A stretch of DNA of 61,045 bases from Microvirga zambiensis WSM3693. Its GTDB lineage: Bacteria > Pseudomonadota > Alphaproteobacteria > Rhizobiales > Beijerinckiaceae. Positions 43,500-51,836 of this stretch are shown one piece after another. The position numbers and the translations under genes were made by a program. The stretch lies in NCBI RefSeq assembly GCF_016735695.1, contig NZ_JAERQD010000040.1:1-61045 (forward strand), in the 5' to 3' direction. Within the stretch, counting starts at the first letter, position 1; each line of letters begins with the position of its first letter. Below the pieces are notes generated by a model that saw only the letters and a list, made by a program, of their open reading frames with translations, was not told where the DNA came from and searched no databases.

Positions 43500-44975
43500 A
43501 TGAAGGCGCCTGTGATTTCGATGGTTGAGTCCAATACCGGTCTCCTGGACGTGCTGTCCGCCCGTCTGGGAGCCAAGCATGTGATCGTCGATCCCGCTGA
43601 GATGGCGGGCTATCTCGTCGAGGAGCGGAAACTCTACCGCGGCACCGCCATGGCGGTGGTCCGTCCGGGCAGCACCGAAGAGGTTGCCTTCGTCGTCGGG
43701 GAATGCGCGAAGGCAGGAATCGCCATCGTGCCGCAGGGCGGCAATACCGGCCTCGTCGGAGGCGGCGTGCCGCATAAGGGCATCGTGCTCTCGCTCGCGC
43801 GGCTAGACCGCATCCGCGAGGTCAATGCCTTCAACGCCACGATCACAGCCGAGGCCGGCTGCATTCTTAAAAGCGTTCAGGACGCCGCCAACGCGGTCGA
43901 TTGCATCTTCCCCCTGTCCCTCGCCTCGGAGGGCTCCTGCCGGATCGGCGGCAACATCGCCACCAATGCGGGCGGCGTGAACGTGCTGCGCTACGGCAAT
44001 ACCCGCGATCTCGTGCTCGGGCTCGAGGTGGTGCTGGCCGACGGGCGGATCTGGAACGGCCTCAAGGGCTTGCGCAAGGACAATATGGGCTACGACCTGA
44101 AGAACCTCTTCATCGGGTCGGAGGGGACGCTCGGCATCGTGACCGCCGCGGTGCTGAAGCTGTTTCCGCGACCCAAGACGCAGGTGGTCGCCTTCGTCGG
44201 CTGCGCCTCCCCCCATGCGGCGCTCGACCTCTTCGAGAGCCTGCGCCAGCGGGCGGGCGACGAGCTGACGGCCTTCGAGTTCATGCCGCGCTTCGCGCTT
44301 GAGATCGTGCTCAAGCATGCCCCCGGCGCAGTCCGCCCGCTCGCTGGCGATCATGCCGCCTATGCCCTGATCGAACTCTCCTCGCCTGACCCGGAACTCG
44401 ACCTGCGCGAACAGCTGGAGAAGGTGCTGGAGGCGGCCTTCGAAGGCGGCACCATCGAGGATGCGACTATTGCGGCGAGCGACGCTCAGAACACGGCCCT
44501 CTGGCACTTGCGCGAAAGCCTCTCCGACGTGCAGGGGCTCGAGGGTGGCTCGATCAAGCACGACGTGTCCGTGCCCGTCTCCGAGGTCGCCGATTTCATC
44601 GTCACGGCAAGCCGGGCCTGCGAGGCGGCGCTGCCGAGCGTACGCGTCTGCGCCTTCGGCCATTTCGGCGACGGCAACATCCATTTCAACCTGAGCCAGC
44701 CCGTCGATATGGAGAAGCAGGTCTTCCTTTCGCAATGGGAGCGCTTCAACCGCATCGTCCACGACATCGTCCATGCCATGAACGGCTCGATCGCCGCCGA
44801 GCATGGGGTCGGGCTCATCAAGCGCGACGAGCTGGCGCGCTACAAGGACCCGGTCGCCCTGGACCTGATGCGCACCGTCAAGGCGGCGCTCGATCCGCAC
44901 AACATTCTCAACCCAGGAAAGATCGTGTCCCTGGGCGAGGACCTGCCGCCGGCTCTGCCCGTCGGAAAGGCCTGA
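43500..44975 (+). CDS. FAD-linked 2-hydroxyacid dehydrogenase (GlcD / D-2-hydroxyglutarate dehydrogenase type)
   Basis: About 491 residues. FAD-binding PCMH domain at roughly residues 30-215 with VPQGGNTGLVGGGVPHKG, SEGSCRIGGNIATNAGG and FIGSEGTLGIVTAA; C-terminal FAD-oxidase domain with FGHFGDGNIHFNL, EHGVGLIK and LDPHNILNPGKI. The family oxidises D-lactate, glycolate or D-2-hydroxyglutarate, passing electrons to a flavoprotein or quinone. Starts at 43500 and 43521 are both possible and a TTG at 43473 less likely. It lies 41 bases after the lyase gene, probably in one transcript. Confidence 0.85.
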   Translation: MKAPVISMVESNTGLLDVLSARLGAKHVIVDPAEMAGYLVEERKLYRGTAMAVVRPGSTEEVAFVVGECAKAGIAIVPQGGNTGLVGGGVPHKGIVLSLARLDRIREVNAFNATITAEAGCILKSVQDAANAVDCIFPLSLASEGSCRIGGNIATNAGGVNVLRYGNTRDLVLGLEVVLADGRIWNGLKGLRKDNMGYDLKNLFIGSEGTLGIVTAAVLKLFPRPKTQVVAFVGCASPHAALDLFESLRQRAGDELTAFEFMPRFALEIVLKHAPGAVRPLAGDHAAYALIELSSPDPELDLREQLEKVLEAAFEGGTIEDATIAASDAQNTALWHLRESLSDVQGLEGGSIKHDVSVPVSEVADFIVTASRACEAALPSVRVCAFGHFGDGNIHFNLSQPVDMEKQVFLSQWERFNRIVHDIVHAMNGSIAAEHGVGLIKRDELARYKDPVALDLMRTVKAALDPHNILNPGKIVSLGEDLPPALPVGKA

Positions 44976-45067
44976 GGCACCCGTTCCGTTTTGCCGGCGG
45001 TTGAGGTAACAAGGCCAGGCCTGCCTGTCAGGTCACAGACAACCGGACGTAAAGCCACTGGACCTCC

Positions 45068-45709
45068 ATGAGCGCTCCCGCCGTCAGCCGACAATTCGTT
45101 CGAGACGCAGAGGCGACGAAGCGCCGGATTCTCGACGCGGCAACGGCGGAATTCGCCGGCCACGGTTATGGCGGGGCAAGGGTCGACCAGATCGCGGAGG
45201 CCGCCCGCAGCAACAAGCGCATGCTTTATTACTATTACGGGAGCAAGGAGGCGCTGTTCCTGGCAACCCTCGAGGCGGCCTATGACCATATCCGCGCGGC
45301 GGAGCGGGAATTGCACCTGGAGGAATTGTCTCCGCTGCAGGCGCTGGAAGAGCTCGTGCGCTTCACGTGGAACTACTTCGTGAAGCATCCCGAGTTCATG
45401 ATGCTGCTCAACACCGAGAACCAGCATCGCGCGAAGCACCTGAAGAAATCCGGGCAGGTGCACACCATGAACTCCCCGGTCATCGAGACCATCGGCGTCA
45501 TCCTCAAGCGTGGCGAGGCCACAGGCGAGATCCGCCCCGGCATCGATCCTGTCCAGCTCTACGTGTCCATCGCCGGGCTCTGCTACTTCTACCTGTCCAA
45601 CGTCTATACCCTCTCGGTGGCGTTCGGCCGCGAGCTTCTGTCCGCGCCCGCCATGAAGGAGCGCATCGACCACGTGGTCGATTTCGTGATCGCCGGCGTC
45701 AGCGCCTGA
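45068..45709 (+). CDS. TetR/AcrR-family regulator
   Basis: 213 residues. The N-terminal helix-turn-helix covers about residues 15-62: RRILDAATAEFAGHGYGGAR, VDQIAEAARSNKRMLYYYYG and SKEALFLATLEAAY. The C-terminal ligand and dimer domain resembles the TetR_C group found beside sugar and aromatic catabolic genes. It ends 17 bases before a strong promoter with an overlapping inverted repeat (45726-45768) that drives the next operon, which it probably represses. Confidence 0.88.
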   Translation: MSAPAVSRQFVRDAEATKRRILDAATAEFAGHGYGGARVDQIAEAARSNKRMLYYYYGSKEALFLATLEAAYDHIRAAERELHLEELSPLQALEELVRFTWNYFVKHPEFMMLLNTENQHRAKHLKKSGQVHTMNSPVIETIGVILKRGEATGEIRPGIDPVQLYVSIAGLCYFYLSNVYTLSVAFGRELLSAPAMKERIDHVVDFVIAGVSA

Positions 45710-45725
45710 TTTTTCCAAACGATGC

Positions 45726-45768
45726 TTGACATGTCCGACAACTCGGCCTCTAATTAACTGGTTGGTTA
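45726..45768 (+). promoter_or_regulatory. Strong promoter with TetR-type operator
   Basis: TTGACA (45726-45731), 17 bases, TCTAAT (45749-45754): eleven of twelve bases match the sigma-70 consensus, rare in a GC-rich alphaproteobacterium. TAAC-N6-GTTA (45755-45768) follows directly on the -10, covering the start site, and fits a TetR operator. It lies just after the tetR stop. Confidence 0.65.
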
Positions 45769-45826
45769 CATAGAGCGGTCGAAGCCGCCCACGGAACCCA
45801 TCGGAAACGCACTTGGGGATGACGCC

Positions 45827-45925
45827 ATGTCGTCGAAGCTCGCGCGCGCCAGCCAGAATCTGCTAAATTCGGCCTGGATCAGGCCGTTCGGACTATTGGT
45901 CCATAGCCGCGGTCATCTGGACTAA
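45827..45925 (+). CDS. Possible 32-residue leader peptide
   Basis: A short frame MSSKLARASQNLLNSAW... of 32 codons lies between the promoter and the enolase-superfamily gene. GGGGAT precedes its ATG, and its TAA ends five bases before the next ATG, which itself lacks a good ribosome-binding site. This geometry would allow translational coupling. No similarity is recognised and it may be chance. Confidence 0.3.
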   Translation: MSSKLARASQNLLNSAWIRPFGLLVHSRGHLD

Positions 45926-45930
45926 CGATC

Positions 45931-47316
45931 ATGTCAGGCACGCGACTTCGCATCCGTGACATCCAGACCTTTGAGCGGCCGATGCGCTTCGCGCGCCCGT
46001 TCCGCTTCGGCCTCGTGACCGTCGACGAGGCGCCGCAGGCTTTCGTGCGGGTGGAGGTCGAGGTCGAGGGGGCTGGCGTAGCAACCGGCATCACCGCCGA
46101 GATGATGATGCCGAAATGGTTCGACAAGAACCCGGCCAAGACGCCCCACGACACCATCGCGGATCTGAAGGCGAGCGTCGGGGAGGCTGCGCGCTCCTAT
46201 GCCGAGGCGAAGGAGTGGGACACGGCCTTCGGCCACCATGCCCGCGGTTTTACGGCGCAGAAGATATGGGCCGCGGACAAGGGCCTTCCCGGCCTCGCCG
46301 CATCCTATGGGCCGGCGCTGATCGACAAGGCGGTCGCCGACGGCCTGCTCAAGGCACTCAAGTTTCCCTTCCAGGACGGGTTGCGGCGCAACGTCTTCGG
46401 CATCGATGCGCGGCTGACGCCTGATCTCGACGAGGGGCGCATTCAGGCCTTCCTGGCAGGGATACGACCGGTCGGCGAGGTTCGCCTGCGGCACACGATC
46501 GGGATGCTGGATGCGCTCGAGGGCGAGGGCAGCCTTGCGGAGGAGATCGCTCACGCGCGGCTGCAGATGTTCAAGATCAAGATCGGCGGCGATGTCGAGG
46601 CGGATATCGCGCGGCTGCAGGCGATCCATGAGCTTCTGTCGCGGCAGGTTCCGGACTACCGCGCGACGCTCGACGCCAACGAGCAATACGACCCTGAGCG
46701 TCTGCGGACGCTTCTTCGGGCGATGCAGAGCGGCTCTCTGAAAAGTTTCCGCGAGCGCCTGCTTTATATCGAACAGCCCTTCGACCGGGCCGGGACCTTC
46801 GCGGCGCCTCTCGGCGATCTCGCCGCCGAGATCCCGTTCATCATCGACGAGGCCGATGGCGATTACGATGCCTTCCCGCGCGCGGTCGAGCTCGGCTATC
46901 GCGGCGTCTCCTCGAAAGCCTGCAAGGGATTCTACAAGTCGGTCCTGAACGGCGTGCGCGTGGCAGGCCTCAATGAGCGGCAGCCGGGCCGGTTCTTCGT
47001 CTCCGCCGAGGATCTCACCTGTCAGGCAGGGCTCGGGATCGAGCAGGACACGGTACTCGTCGCGACGCTCGGGCTCACCCATGCCGAGCGTAACGGGCAC
47101 CACTACGTCGAGGGCTTCGGCCCCGCACCGGATGCGGAAGCGGCGCATTTCGCCGCCGCGCATCCCGATCTCTACCGAACGCAGGGCGGCCGCATCGGCC
47201 TTGCTTTCGAACGCGGCTCGCTTGCGACCGCCTCCCTATTGTCTGCCCCAGGTTTCGCCGGCGGTGCCGAGCCTGACTGGAGCAGTCTCGTTCCTCTCTC
47301 ACACCATTATCGATAG
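45931..47316 (+). CDS. Enolase-superfamily (mandelate racemase/muconate lactonizing) enzyme
   Basis: A 461-residue TIM-barrel enzyme that would abstract the alpha proton of a carboxylate, giving racemisation, dehydration or cycloisomerisation. The KxK motif is K215/K217 in MFKIKIGGD. Metal ligands are likely D in TLDANEQY, E in LYIEQPFD and D/E in FIIDEADGD, with a further lysine in SSKACKG, arranged as in the MLE subgroup. It is longer than typical (about 370-400) because of an insert near residues 75-130. First gene of the TetR-linked operon; the substrate is unknown. Confidence 0.78.
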   Translation: MSGTRLRIRDIQTFERPMRFARPFRFGLVTVDEAPQAFVRVEVEVEGAGVATGITAEMMMPKWFDKNPAKTPHDTIADLKASVGEAARSYAEAKEWDTAFGHHARGFTAQKIWAADKGLPGLAASYGPALIDKAVADGLLKALKFPFQDGLRRNVFGIDARLTPDLDEGRIQAFLAGIRPVGEVRLRHTIGMLDALEGEGSLAEEIAHARLQMFKIKIGGDVEADIARLQAIHELLSRQVPDYRATLDANEQYDPERLRTLLRAMQSGSLKSFRERLLYIEQPFDRAGTFAAPLGDLAAEIPFIIDEADGDYDAFPRAVELGYRGVSSKACKGFYKSVLNGVRVAGLNERQPGRFFVSAEDLTCQAGLGIEQDTVLVATLGLTHAERNGHHYVEGFGPAPDAEAAHFAAAHPDLYRTQGGRIGLAFERGSLATASLLSAPGFAGGAEPDWSSLVPLSHHYR

Positions 47317-47327
47317 GAGTTTTCATC

Positions 47328-48515
47328 ATGGCTCAACGCAGATTAGGCATCGTGATGCATGGCATCACCGGCCGCATGGGAATGAACCAGCACCTCATCC
47401 GCTCGGTGGCCGCTATCCGCGCGCAAGGGGGCGTGACGCTCTCCGACGGCTCGAAGGTTCAGCTCGATCCGATCCTCGTCGGACGCAACGCGGATAAGAT
47501 CGAAGAGCTCGCGAAGACATACGGCATCGAGCGCTGGACGACCGATCTCGACAAGGCCATCGCCGATCCGAAGGACGAGATCTTCTTCGATGCGGCGACG
47601 ACGCAGATGCGCCCGACGCTGCTCGAGCAGGCGATCAACGCCGGCAAGCATATCTATTGCGAGAAGCCGATCTCCACGAACCTGCCCGAGGCGCTGAAGA
47701 TCGTCCGTCTCGCCCGCGAGAAGGGCGTGAAGAACGGCACCGTGCAGGACAAGCTCTTCCTGCCCGGCCTGCAGAAGCTGAAGATGCTGCGCGATTCCGG
47801 CTTCTTCGGCCGCATGCTCTCGGTGCGCGGCGAGTTCGGCTATTGGGTGTTCGAGGGCGATTGGGGTCAGCCGGCGCAGCGCCCGTCGTGGAACTACCGC
47901 TCCGAGGACGGCGGCGGCATGATCCTCGACATGGTCTGCCACTGGCGCTACGTGCTCGACAACCTCTTCGGCGAGGTGCGTTCGGTCTCCTGCATCGGCT
48001 CGACGCATGTTCCCGAGCGTGTCGACGAGAAGGGCAAGACCTATCAGGCCACCGCCGACGATTCGGCTTACGCCACCTTCATGCTCGATGGCGGCGTGAT
48101 CGCCCACATCAACATGTCCTGGTGCACCCGCGTCTATCGTGACGATCTCGTCACCTTCCACGTGGACGGCACGCATGGATCGGCCGTCGCCGGCCTCACC
48201 GATTGCGTGATCCAGCCGCGCCAGGCGACGCCGCGCCCGGTCTGGAACCCGGACCAGAAGCAGACCATCGACTTCTACGACACCTGGCAGCCGGTGCCGG
48301 ACAACACGGTCTACGACAACGGCTTCAAGACGCAGTGGGAGATATTCGTCCGCCATGTCGTCGAGGATGCGCCGTACAAGTACACCCTCGTCGAAGGCGC
48401 CAAGGGCGTGCAGCTCGTGGAATGCGCCCTCGAGAGCTGGCGCGAGCGCCGCTGGGTCGACGTGCCGCCGCTGAATGTCGGCGCTTCGAAGGAGAAGCAG
48501 CATGAACCGGCCTGA
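47328..48515 (+). CDS. Gfo/Idh/MocA-family oxidoreductase
   Basis: A 395-residue NAD(P)-dependent sugar dehydrogenase. The dinucleotide loop is unusual: MHGITGRMGMNQ, more like DapB than the common GxGxxG. The family EKP motif is in IYCEKPISTN, and the C-terminal domain has DMVCHWRYVLDNLFG with the catalytic-region His. 11 bases after the enolase-superfamily gene, and it overlaps the next gene by 14 bases. Members of this family oxidise a sugar hydroxyl, often at C3. Confidence 0.85.
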   Translation: MAQRRLGIVMHGITGRMGMNQHLIRSVAAIRAQGGVTLSDGSKVQLDPILVGRNADKIEELAKTYGIERWTTDLDKAIADPKDEIFFDAATTQMRPTLLEQAINAGKHIYCEKPISTNLPEALKIVRLAREKGVKNGTVQDKLFLPGLQKLKMLRDSGFFGRMLSVRGEFGYWVFEGDWGQPAQRPSWNYRSEDGGGMILDMVCHWRYVLDNLFGEVRSVSCIGSTHVPERVDEKGKTYQATADDSAYATFMLDGGVIAHINMSWCTRVYRDDLVTFHVDGTHGSAVAGLTDCVIQPRQATPRPVWNPDQKQTIDFYDTWQPVPDNTVYDNGFKTQWEIFVRHVVEDAPYKYTLVEGAKGVQLVECALESWRERRWVDVPPLNVGASKEKQHEPA

Positions 48516-49692
48516 AACCGTCAGCGCCCTGTCGATCCGCCTGCCGCAGGCGGATCGCAGCCTGGAGACCTATAAGCTCTCCGCGCCCAAGTCCTTCCCG
48601 GACAAGGTCAGCGGGCCGATGAACCGCATCGCGTTCTCGGCTGCCCATGTGGTGGCCGATCCGCTCGCCGATGCGGATCCGTGGCTGCAGGCCGCCATCG
48701 ACTGGGACAAGACTATCGCCTATCGCGAGCGTCTGTGGGATCTCGGCCTCGGCGTCGCCGAAGCCATGGACACGGCGCAGCGCGGGATGGGCCTCGACTG
48801 GCCGACCTCGCTCGAGCTGATCCGCCGCTCGGTCGGCGCCGCCAAGGCGCGAGGCGATGCCCTCGTGTTCTCCGGCGCCGGCACGGATCACCTGGCGCCG
48901 GAAGCCGCGCGCAGCATCGATGACGTGATCCGCGCCTACGAGGAGCAGTTCGCCGCCATCGAAGGAGTCGGCGGGCGCATCATCCTCATGGCTTCGCGTG
49001 CCCTCGCCCGCGTCGCCAAGTCGGCCGACGATTACGTCAAGGTCTATGACCGCATCCTCAGCCAGGCGAAGGAGCCCGTGATCATCCACTGGCTCGGCGA
49101 CATGTTCGATCCGGCGCTCGCTGGCTATTGGGGCACGAGTGATCTCGATGCCGCGATGGATACCTGCGTGTCGATCATCAACAGCCATGCGGGCAAGGTC
49201 GACGGCGTCAAGATCTCCCTCCTCGACAAGGACAAGGAGATCGCCATGCGCCGCCGCCTCGACAAGGGCGTGCGCATGTATACGGGCGACGACTTCAACT
49301 ATGCCGAGCTGATCGCAGGCGACGATCAGGGCTATTCGCACGCGCTGCTCGGCATCTTCGATGCCATCGCGCCGGCAGCCTCGTCGGCTCTCGTGAGTCT
49401 TGCCGCGGGCGACCTCGACGCGTTCCACGACGTGCTCGCGCCGACGGTGCCGCTGTCGCGGCACATCTTCCGGGCGCCGACGCGGTTCTACAAGACCGGC
49501 GTGGTGTTCATGGCCTATCTCAACGGCCATCAGGACCACTTCACCATGATCGGCGGACAGGAGAGCACCCGTTCGACCTTGCATCTCGCCGAGCTTTTCC
49601 GTCTGGCGGACAAGGCCGGCCTGCTGCGCGATCCCGACCTCGCAGTCGAGCGCATGCGCCACGTCCTCGCGACGCACGGGGTGGAGGCTTGA
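48502..49692 (+). CDS. DUF993 protein, DapA-like aldolase fold
   Basis: A 396-residue protein of the uncharacterised DUF993 family, distantly related to dihydrodipicolinate synthase. Start ATG 48502 with GGAGAAGC upstream, inside the previous gene. A candidate Schiff-base lysine is K237 in VDGVKISLLD, preceded by the strand VIIHWLGDMFDP. If it is a class I lyase, the operon would end with carbon-carbon bond cleavage or dehydration of a keto sugar. Three bases separate it from the isomerase gene. Confidence 0.75.
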   Translation: MNRPETVSALSIRLPQADRSLETYKLSAPKSFPDKVSGPMNRIAFSAAHVVADPLADADPWLQAAIDWDKTIAYRERLWDLGLGVAEAMDTAQRGMGLDWPTSLELIRRSVGAAKARGDALVFSGAGTDHLAPEAARSIDDVIRAYEEQFAAIEGVGGRIILMASRALARVAKSADDYVKVYDRILSQAKEPVIIHWLGDMFDPALAGYWGTSDLDAAMDTCVSIINSHAGKVDGVKISLLDKDKEIAMRRRLDKGVRMYTGDDFNYAELIAGDDQGYSHALLGIFDAIAPAASSALVSLAAGDLDAFHDVLAPTVPLSRHIFRAPTRFYKTGVVFMAYLNGHQDHFTMIGGQESTRSTLHLAELFRLADKAGLLRDPDLAVERMRHVLATHGVEA

Positions 49693-49695
49693 AGC

Positions 49696-50562
49696 ATGCG
49701 TGACTTCACACGCGATCACCGCGCCCTGTCGATCAACACCGCGACGGTGAGAAAGCAGGGCGACCTCGTCGCCATCGCGGAGGCCTGCGCCAGAGCCGAG
49801 ATCAAGGCGATCTCGCCCTGGCGCGACCAGGTGGCGAGTGTGGGCCTCAACCGCGCCGTGGCGGCCGTCAAGGATGCGGGGCTCGAACTCTCCGGCTATT
49901 GCCGCGGCGGCATGTTCCCGGCCGATGCGGCAAGGCTTCAGGAGGCGACCGACGACAACCGCCGTGCGGTGGACGAGGCGGTTGCGCTCGGCGCACCCTG
50001 CCTCGTGCTCGTGGTCGGCGGCCTGCCGCAATACTCGCGGCCGGGCTCCGAAGCCTCGAAGGACATCGATGCGGCGCGCGCCATGGTCGAGGACGGGATC
50101 GGGACGCTGCTCGAATATTCCCGCAAGGCCGATCTCCCGCTCGCCATCGAGCCGCTGCATCCGATGTACGCGGCGGACCGGGCCTGCGTGAACACCATGA
50201 GCCAGGCCCTCGACATCTGCGACCGGGTCGATCCGGAGCGCACGGGCATGCTCGGCCTTGCGGTCGACGTCTATCATGTGTGGTGGGATCCGAACCTCAA
50301 GGAACAGATCCGCCGCACCGGCCAGGACCGGCTGCTCGCCTATCACGTCTGCGACTGGCTCGTGCCGACGACCGACCTGCTGCTCGATCGCGGCATGATG
50401 GGCGACGGCGTCATCGATCTGCGCGGCATCCGCCAAGAGGTCGAGGCAGTCGGATATACCGGCTACTCGGAGGTGGAGATCTTCTCCGAGAACAACTGGT
50501 GGAAAAAGCCGATGGAGGAGGTGCTCGCCACCTGCATCGAGCGGCATCGCGCGGTCGTCTAA
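49696..50562 (+). CDS. Sugar phosphate isomerase/epimerase-like TIM barrel
   Basis: 288 residues, xylose isomerase-like AP endonuclease 2 fold. Likely metal ligands are E in LPLAIEPLHPM, D and H in LAVDVYHVWWD, and E in YSEVEIFSENNW. Such proteins act as epimerases or as metal-dependent beta-eliminases of 3-keto sugars when paired with Gfo/Idh dehydrogenases, as in levoglucosan degradation. Last gene of the operon; a 10-bp inverted repeat follows. Confidence 0.82.
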   Translation: MRDFTRDHRALSINTATVRKQGDLVAIAEACARAEIKAISPWRDQVASVGLNRAVAAVKDAGLELSGYCRGGMFPADAARLQEATDDNRRAVDEAVALGAPCLVLVVGGLPQYSRPGSEASKDIDAARAMVEDGIGTLLEYSRKADLPLAIEPLHPMYAADRACVNTMSQALDICDRVDPERTGMLGLAVDVYHVWWDPNLKEQIRRTGQDRLLAYHVCDWLVPTTDLLLDRGMMGDGVIDLRGIRQEVEAVGYTGYSEVEIFSENNWWKKPMEEVLATCIERHRAVV

Positions 50563-50604
50563 AAAGCCGCGCGTTCGCGATCTTTGACATCGTGTCTTGA
50601 ACTT

Positions 50605-50628
50605 GGCTCCCGCCTACGGGCGGGAGCC
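50605..50628. terminator. Bidirectional hairpin between convergent genes
   Basis: GGCTCCCGCC and GGCGGGAGCC form a perfect 10-bp stem with loop TACG. No clear T-run on either side. It lies between the operon end and the stop of the leftward dehydrogenase gene. Confidence 0.6.
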
Positions 50629-50636
50629 ACAACCCG

Positions 50637-51749
50637 TCACGCTGCGCGCGTCGGTTTCAGCAGAAACGGAGCGCCCGCAGCGTCTGCGATCTCGCGCAGT
50701 TTCAGCATCAACGTTTCCGGGATCGGAACGCCATTGGCGAGCCGCTCATCGCGGGCGGTCCATTCAGGTTCGCCGGGCACCAGAACCGGCTCATCGTCAC
50801 GGATCGGCTTTACGGCATGCAGGGTGTCGATCACCACGTCCAGATCGGACTGGAAGTCTTGCCTTGCCCTGAAGGCCTCGGGATTCAGCGCCATGAAGAA
50901 ATGGCCGATATTGTCCGGATCGGACGGCGTCTGCGTCAGGTTCCTGATCGGTGAAAAGGAGCCGCCCGAGAGGGTGCCCGACAGGATCTGGGCGATCAGG
51001 CCCAATCCGTATCCCTTATGCCCGCCCATTTCGGTGCCGGCACCGCCGACGGGGGTCAGCCCGCCCTCGCTGCCCTCGAAGATCAGTTTGAAGGCCTCTC
51101 CTGAACCGGTGACGGACCGGCCCTGGCCGTCGATCACCCATCCCGCTGGAAGGTCCTTGTCCTTGAGTGCGTAAACCTTGACCTTGTTCGCTGCGACGAC
51201 GCTGGTGGAGATGTCGAGGCAGATGGGCCGGTGACGACCTGCCGGCGCTGCGATCGCAATCGGATTGGTGCCGAGAACGCGCTCGACGCCATTGGTCGGA
51301 ACGACCGAAATCACGCGGGTGGTCGAGGAGACGACACCGATCAGCCCGCGCTCCGCTGCCATCGTGGCGTAGTAGCCCGCCGCGCCGAAATGATGCGAGT
51401 TGAACACCGATACGGCGCCGACATCGTGCGCCAGGGCTTTTTCGATGGCGAGATTCATGCCCATCAGCGCCGCCGGATGTCCCAATCCGGCGCCGCCGTC
51501 GATCAGGGCCGTGCTCGCGCTCTGCCGCACGATCCTCGGCTCGGCCCGGATCCGCAACTGACCGGCATTCTGCATCTGCGCATATTGCGTCAGCATCGAG
51601 ATGCCGTGGGAGTCGATGCCGCGGAGGTCGGTCTCGACCATCACCTCCGCCGTGAGGCGCAGGGTCTCCTCGCTCATGCCCCAGGCGCGCAGGATCGCTT
51701 CGATCTGGGCGCGAATCACCTCGGCCGAGATAGTCTCGCTCGCGATCAT
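50637..51749 (-). CDS. Malate/L-lactate dehydrogenase-family oxidoreductase (LDH2 type)
   Basis: 370 residues of the NAD(P)-dependent YlbC/ComC/AllD-type fold, not related to classical LDH. Signatures: DLRGIDSHGISML near residue 45 with the catalytic His, NSHHFGAAGYYATMAAERG and GGHKGYGLGLIAQIL. Members oxidise ureidoglycolate, sulfolactate, 2,3-diketogulonate-related or delta1-piperideine substrates. It is 87 bases downstream of the Gfo/Idh gene on the same strand, with a terminator between them. Confidence 0.85.
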   Translation of the reverse strand: MIASETISAEVIRAQIEAILRAWGMSEETLRLTAEVMVETDLRGIDSHGISMLTQYAQMQNAGQLRIRAEPRIVRQSASTALIDGGAGLGHPAALMGMNLAIEKALAHDVGAVSVFNSHHFGAAGYYATMAAERGLIGVVSSTTRVISVVPTNGVERVLGTNPIAIAAPAGRHRPICLDISTSVVAANKVKVYALKDKDLPAGWVIDGQGRSVTGSGEAFKLIFEGSEGGLTPVGGAGTEMGGHKGYGLGLIAQILSGTLSGGSFSPIRNLTQTPSDPDNIGHFFMALNPEAFRARQDFQSDLDVVIDTLHAVKPIRDDEPVLVPGEPEWTARDERLANGVPIPETLMLKLREIADAAGAPFLLKPTRAA

Positions 51750-51796
51750 TGGCTATTGTCTCAAGTGGTTGGTGCGACTGCTCCGGCGCGCGAAGC

Positions 51797-51826
51797 TAAA
51801 AAGGGAGGTGGACCAGGCCACCTCCC
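51797..51826 (-). terminator. Rho-independent terminator after the leftward Gfo/Idh gene
   Basis: GGGAGGTGG (51803-51811) pairs with CCACCTCCC (51818-51826); on the minus strand the stem is followed by TTTTTAGC. It lies 10 bases after the stop codon at 51837. The dehydrogenase gene at 50637-51749 must then have its own promoter or use read-through. Confidence 0.85.
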
Positions 51827-51836
51827 ATCTTTGTCA

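Noticed and set aside
48325..50547. 740-codon open frame on the minus strand across three genes
   Set aside because: It spans the 3' end of Gfo/Idh, DUF993 and the isomerase gene in opposite orientation and has no recognisable domain. The plus-strand genes have conserved motifs and tight operon spacing.
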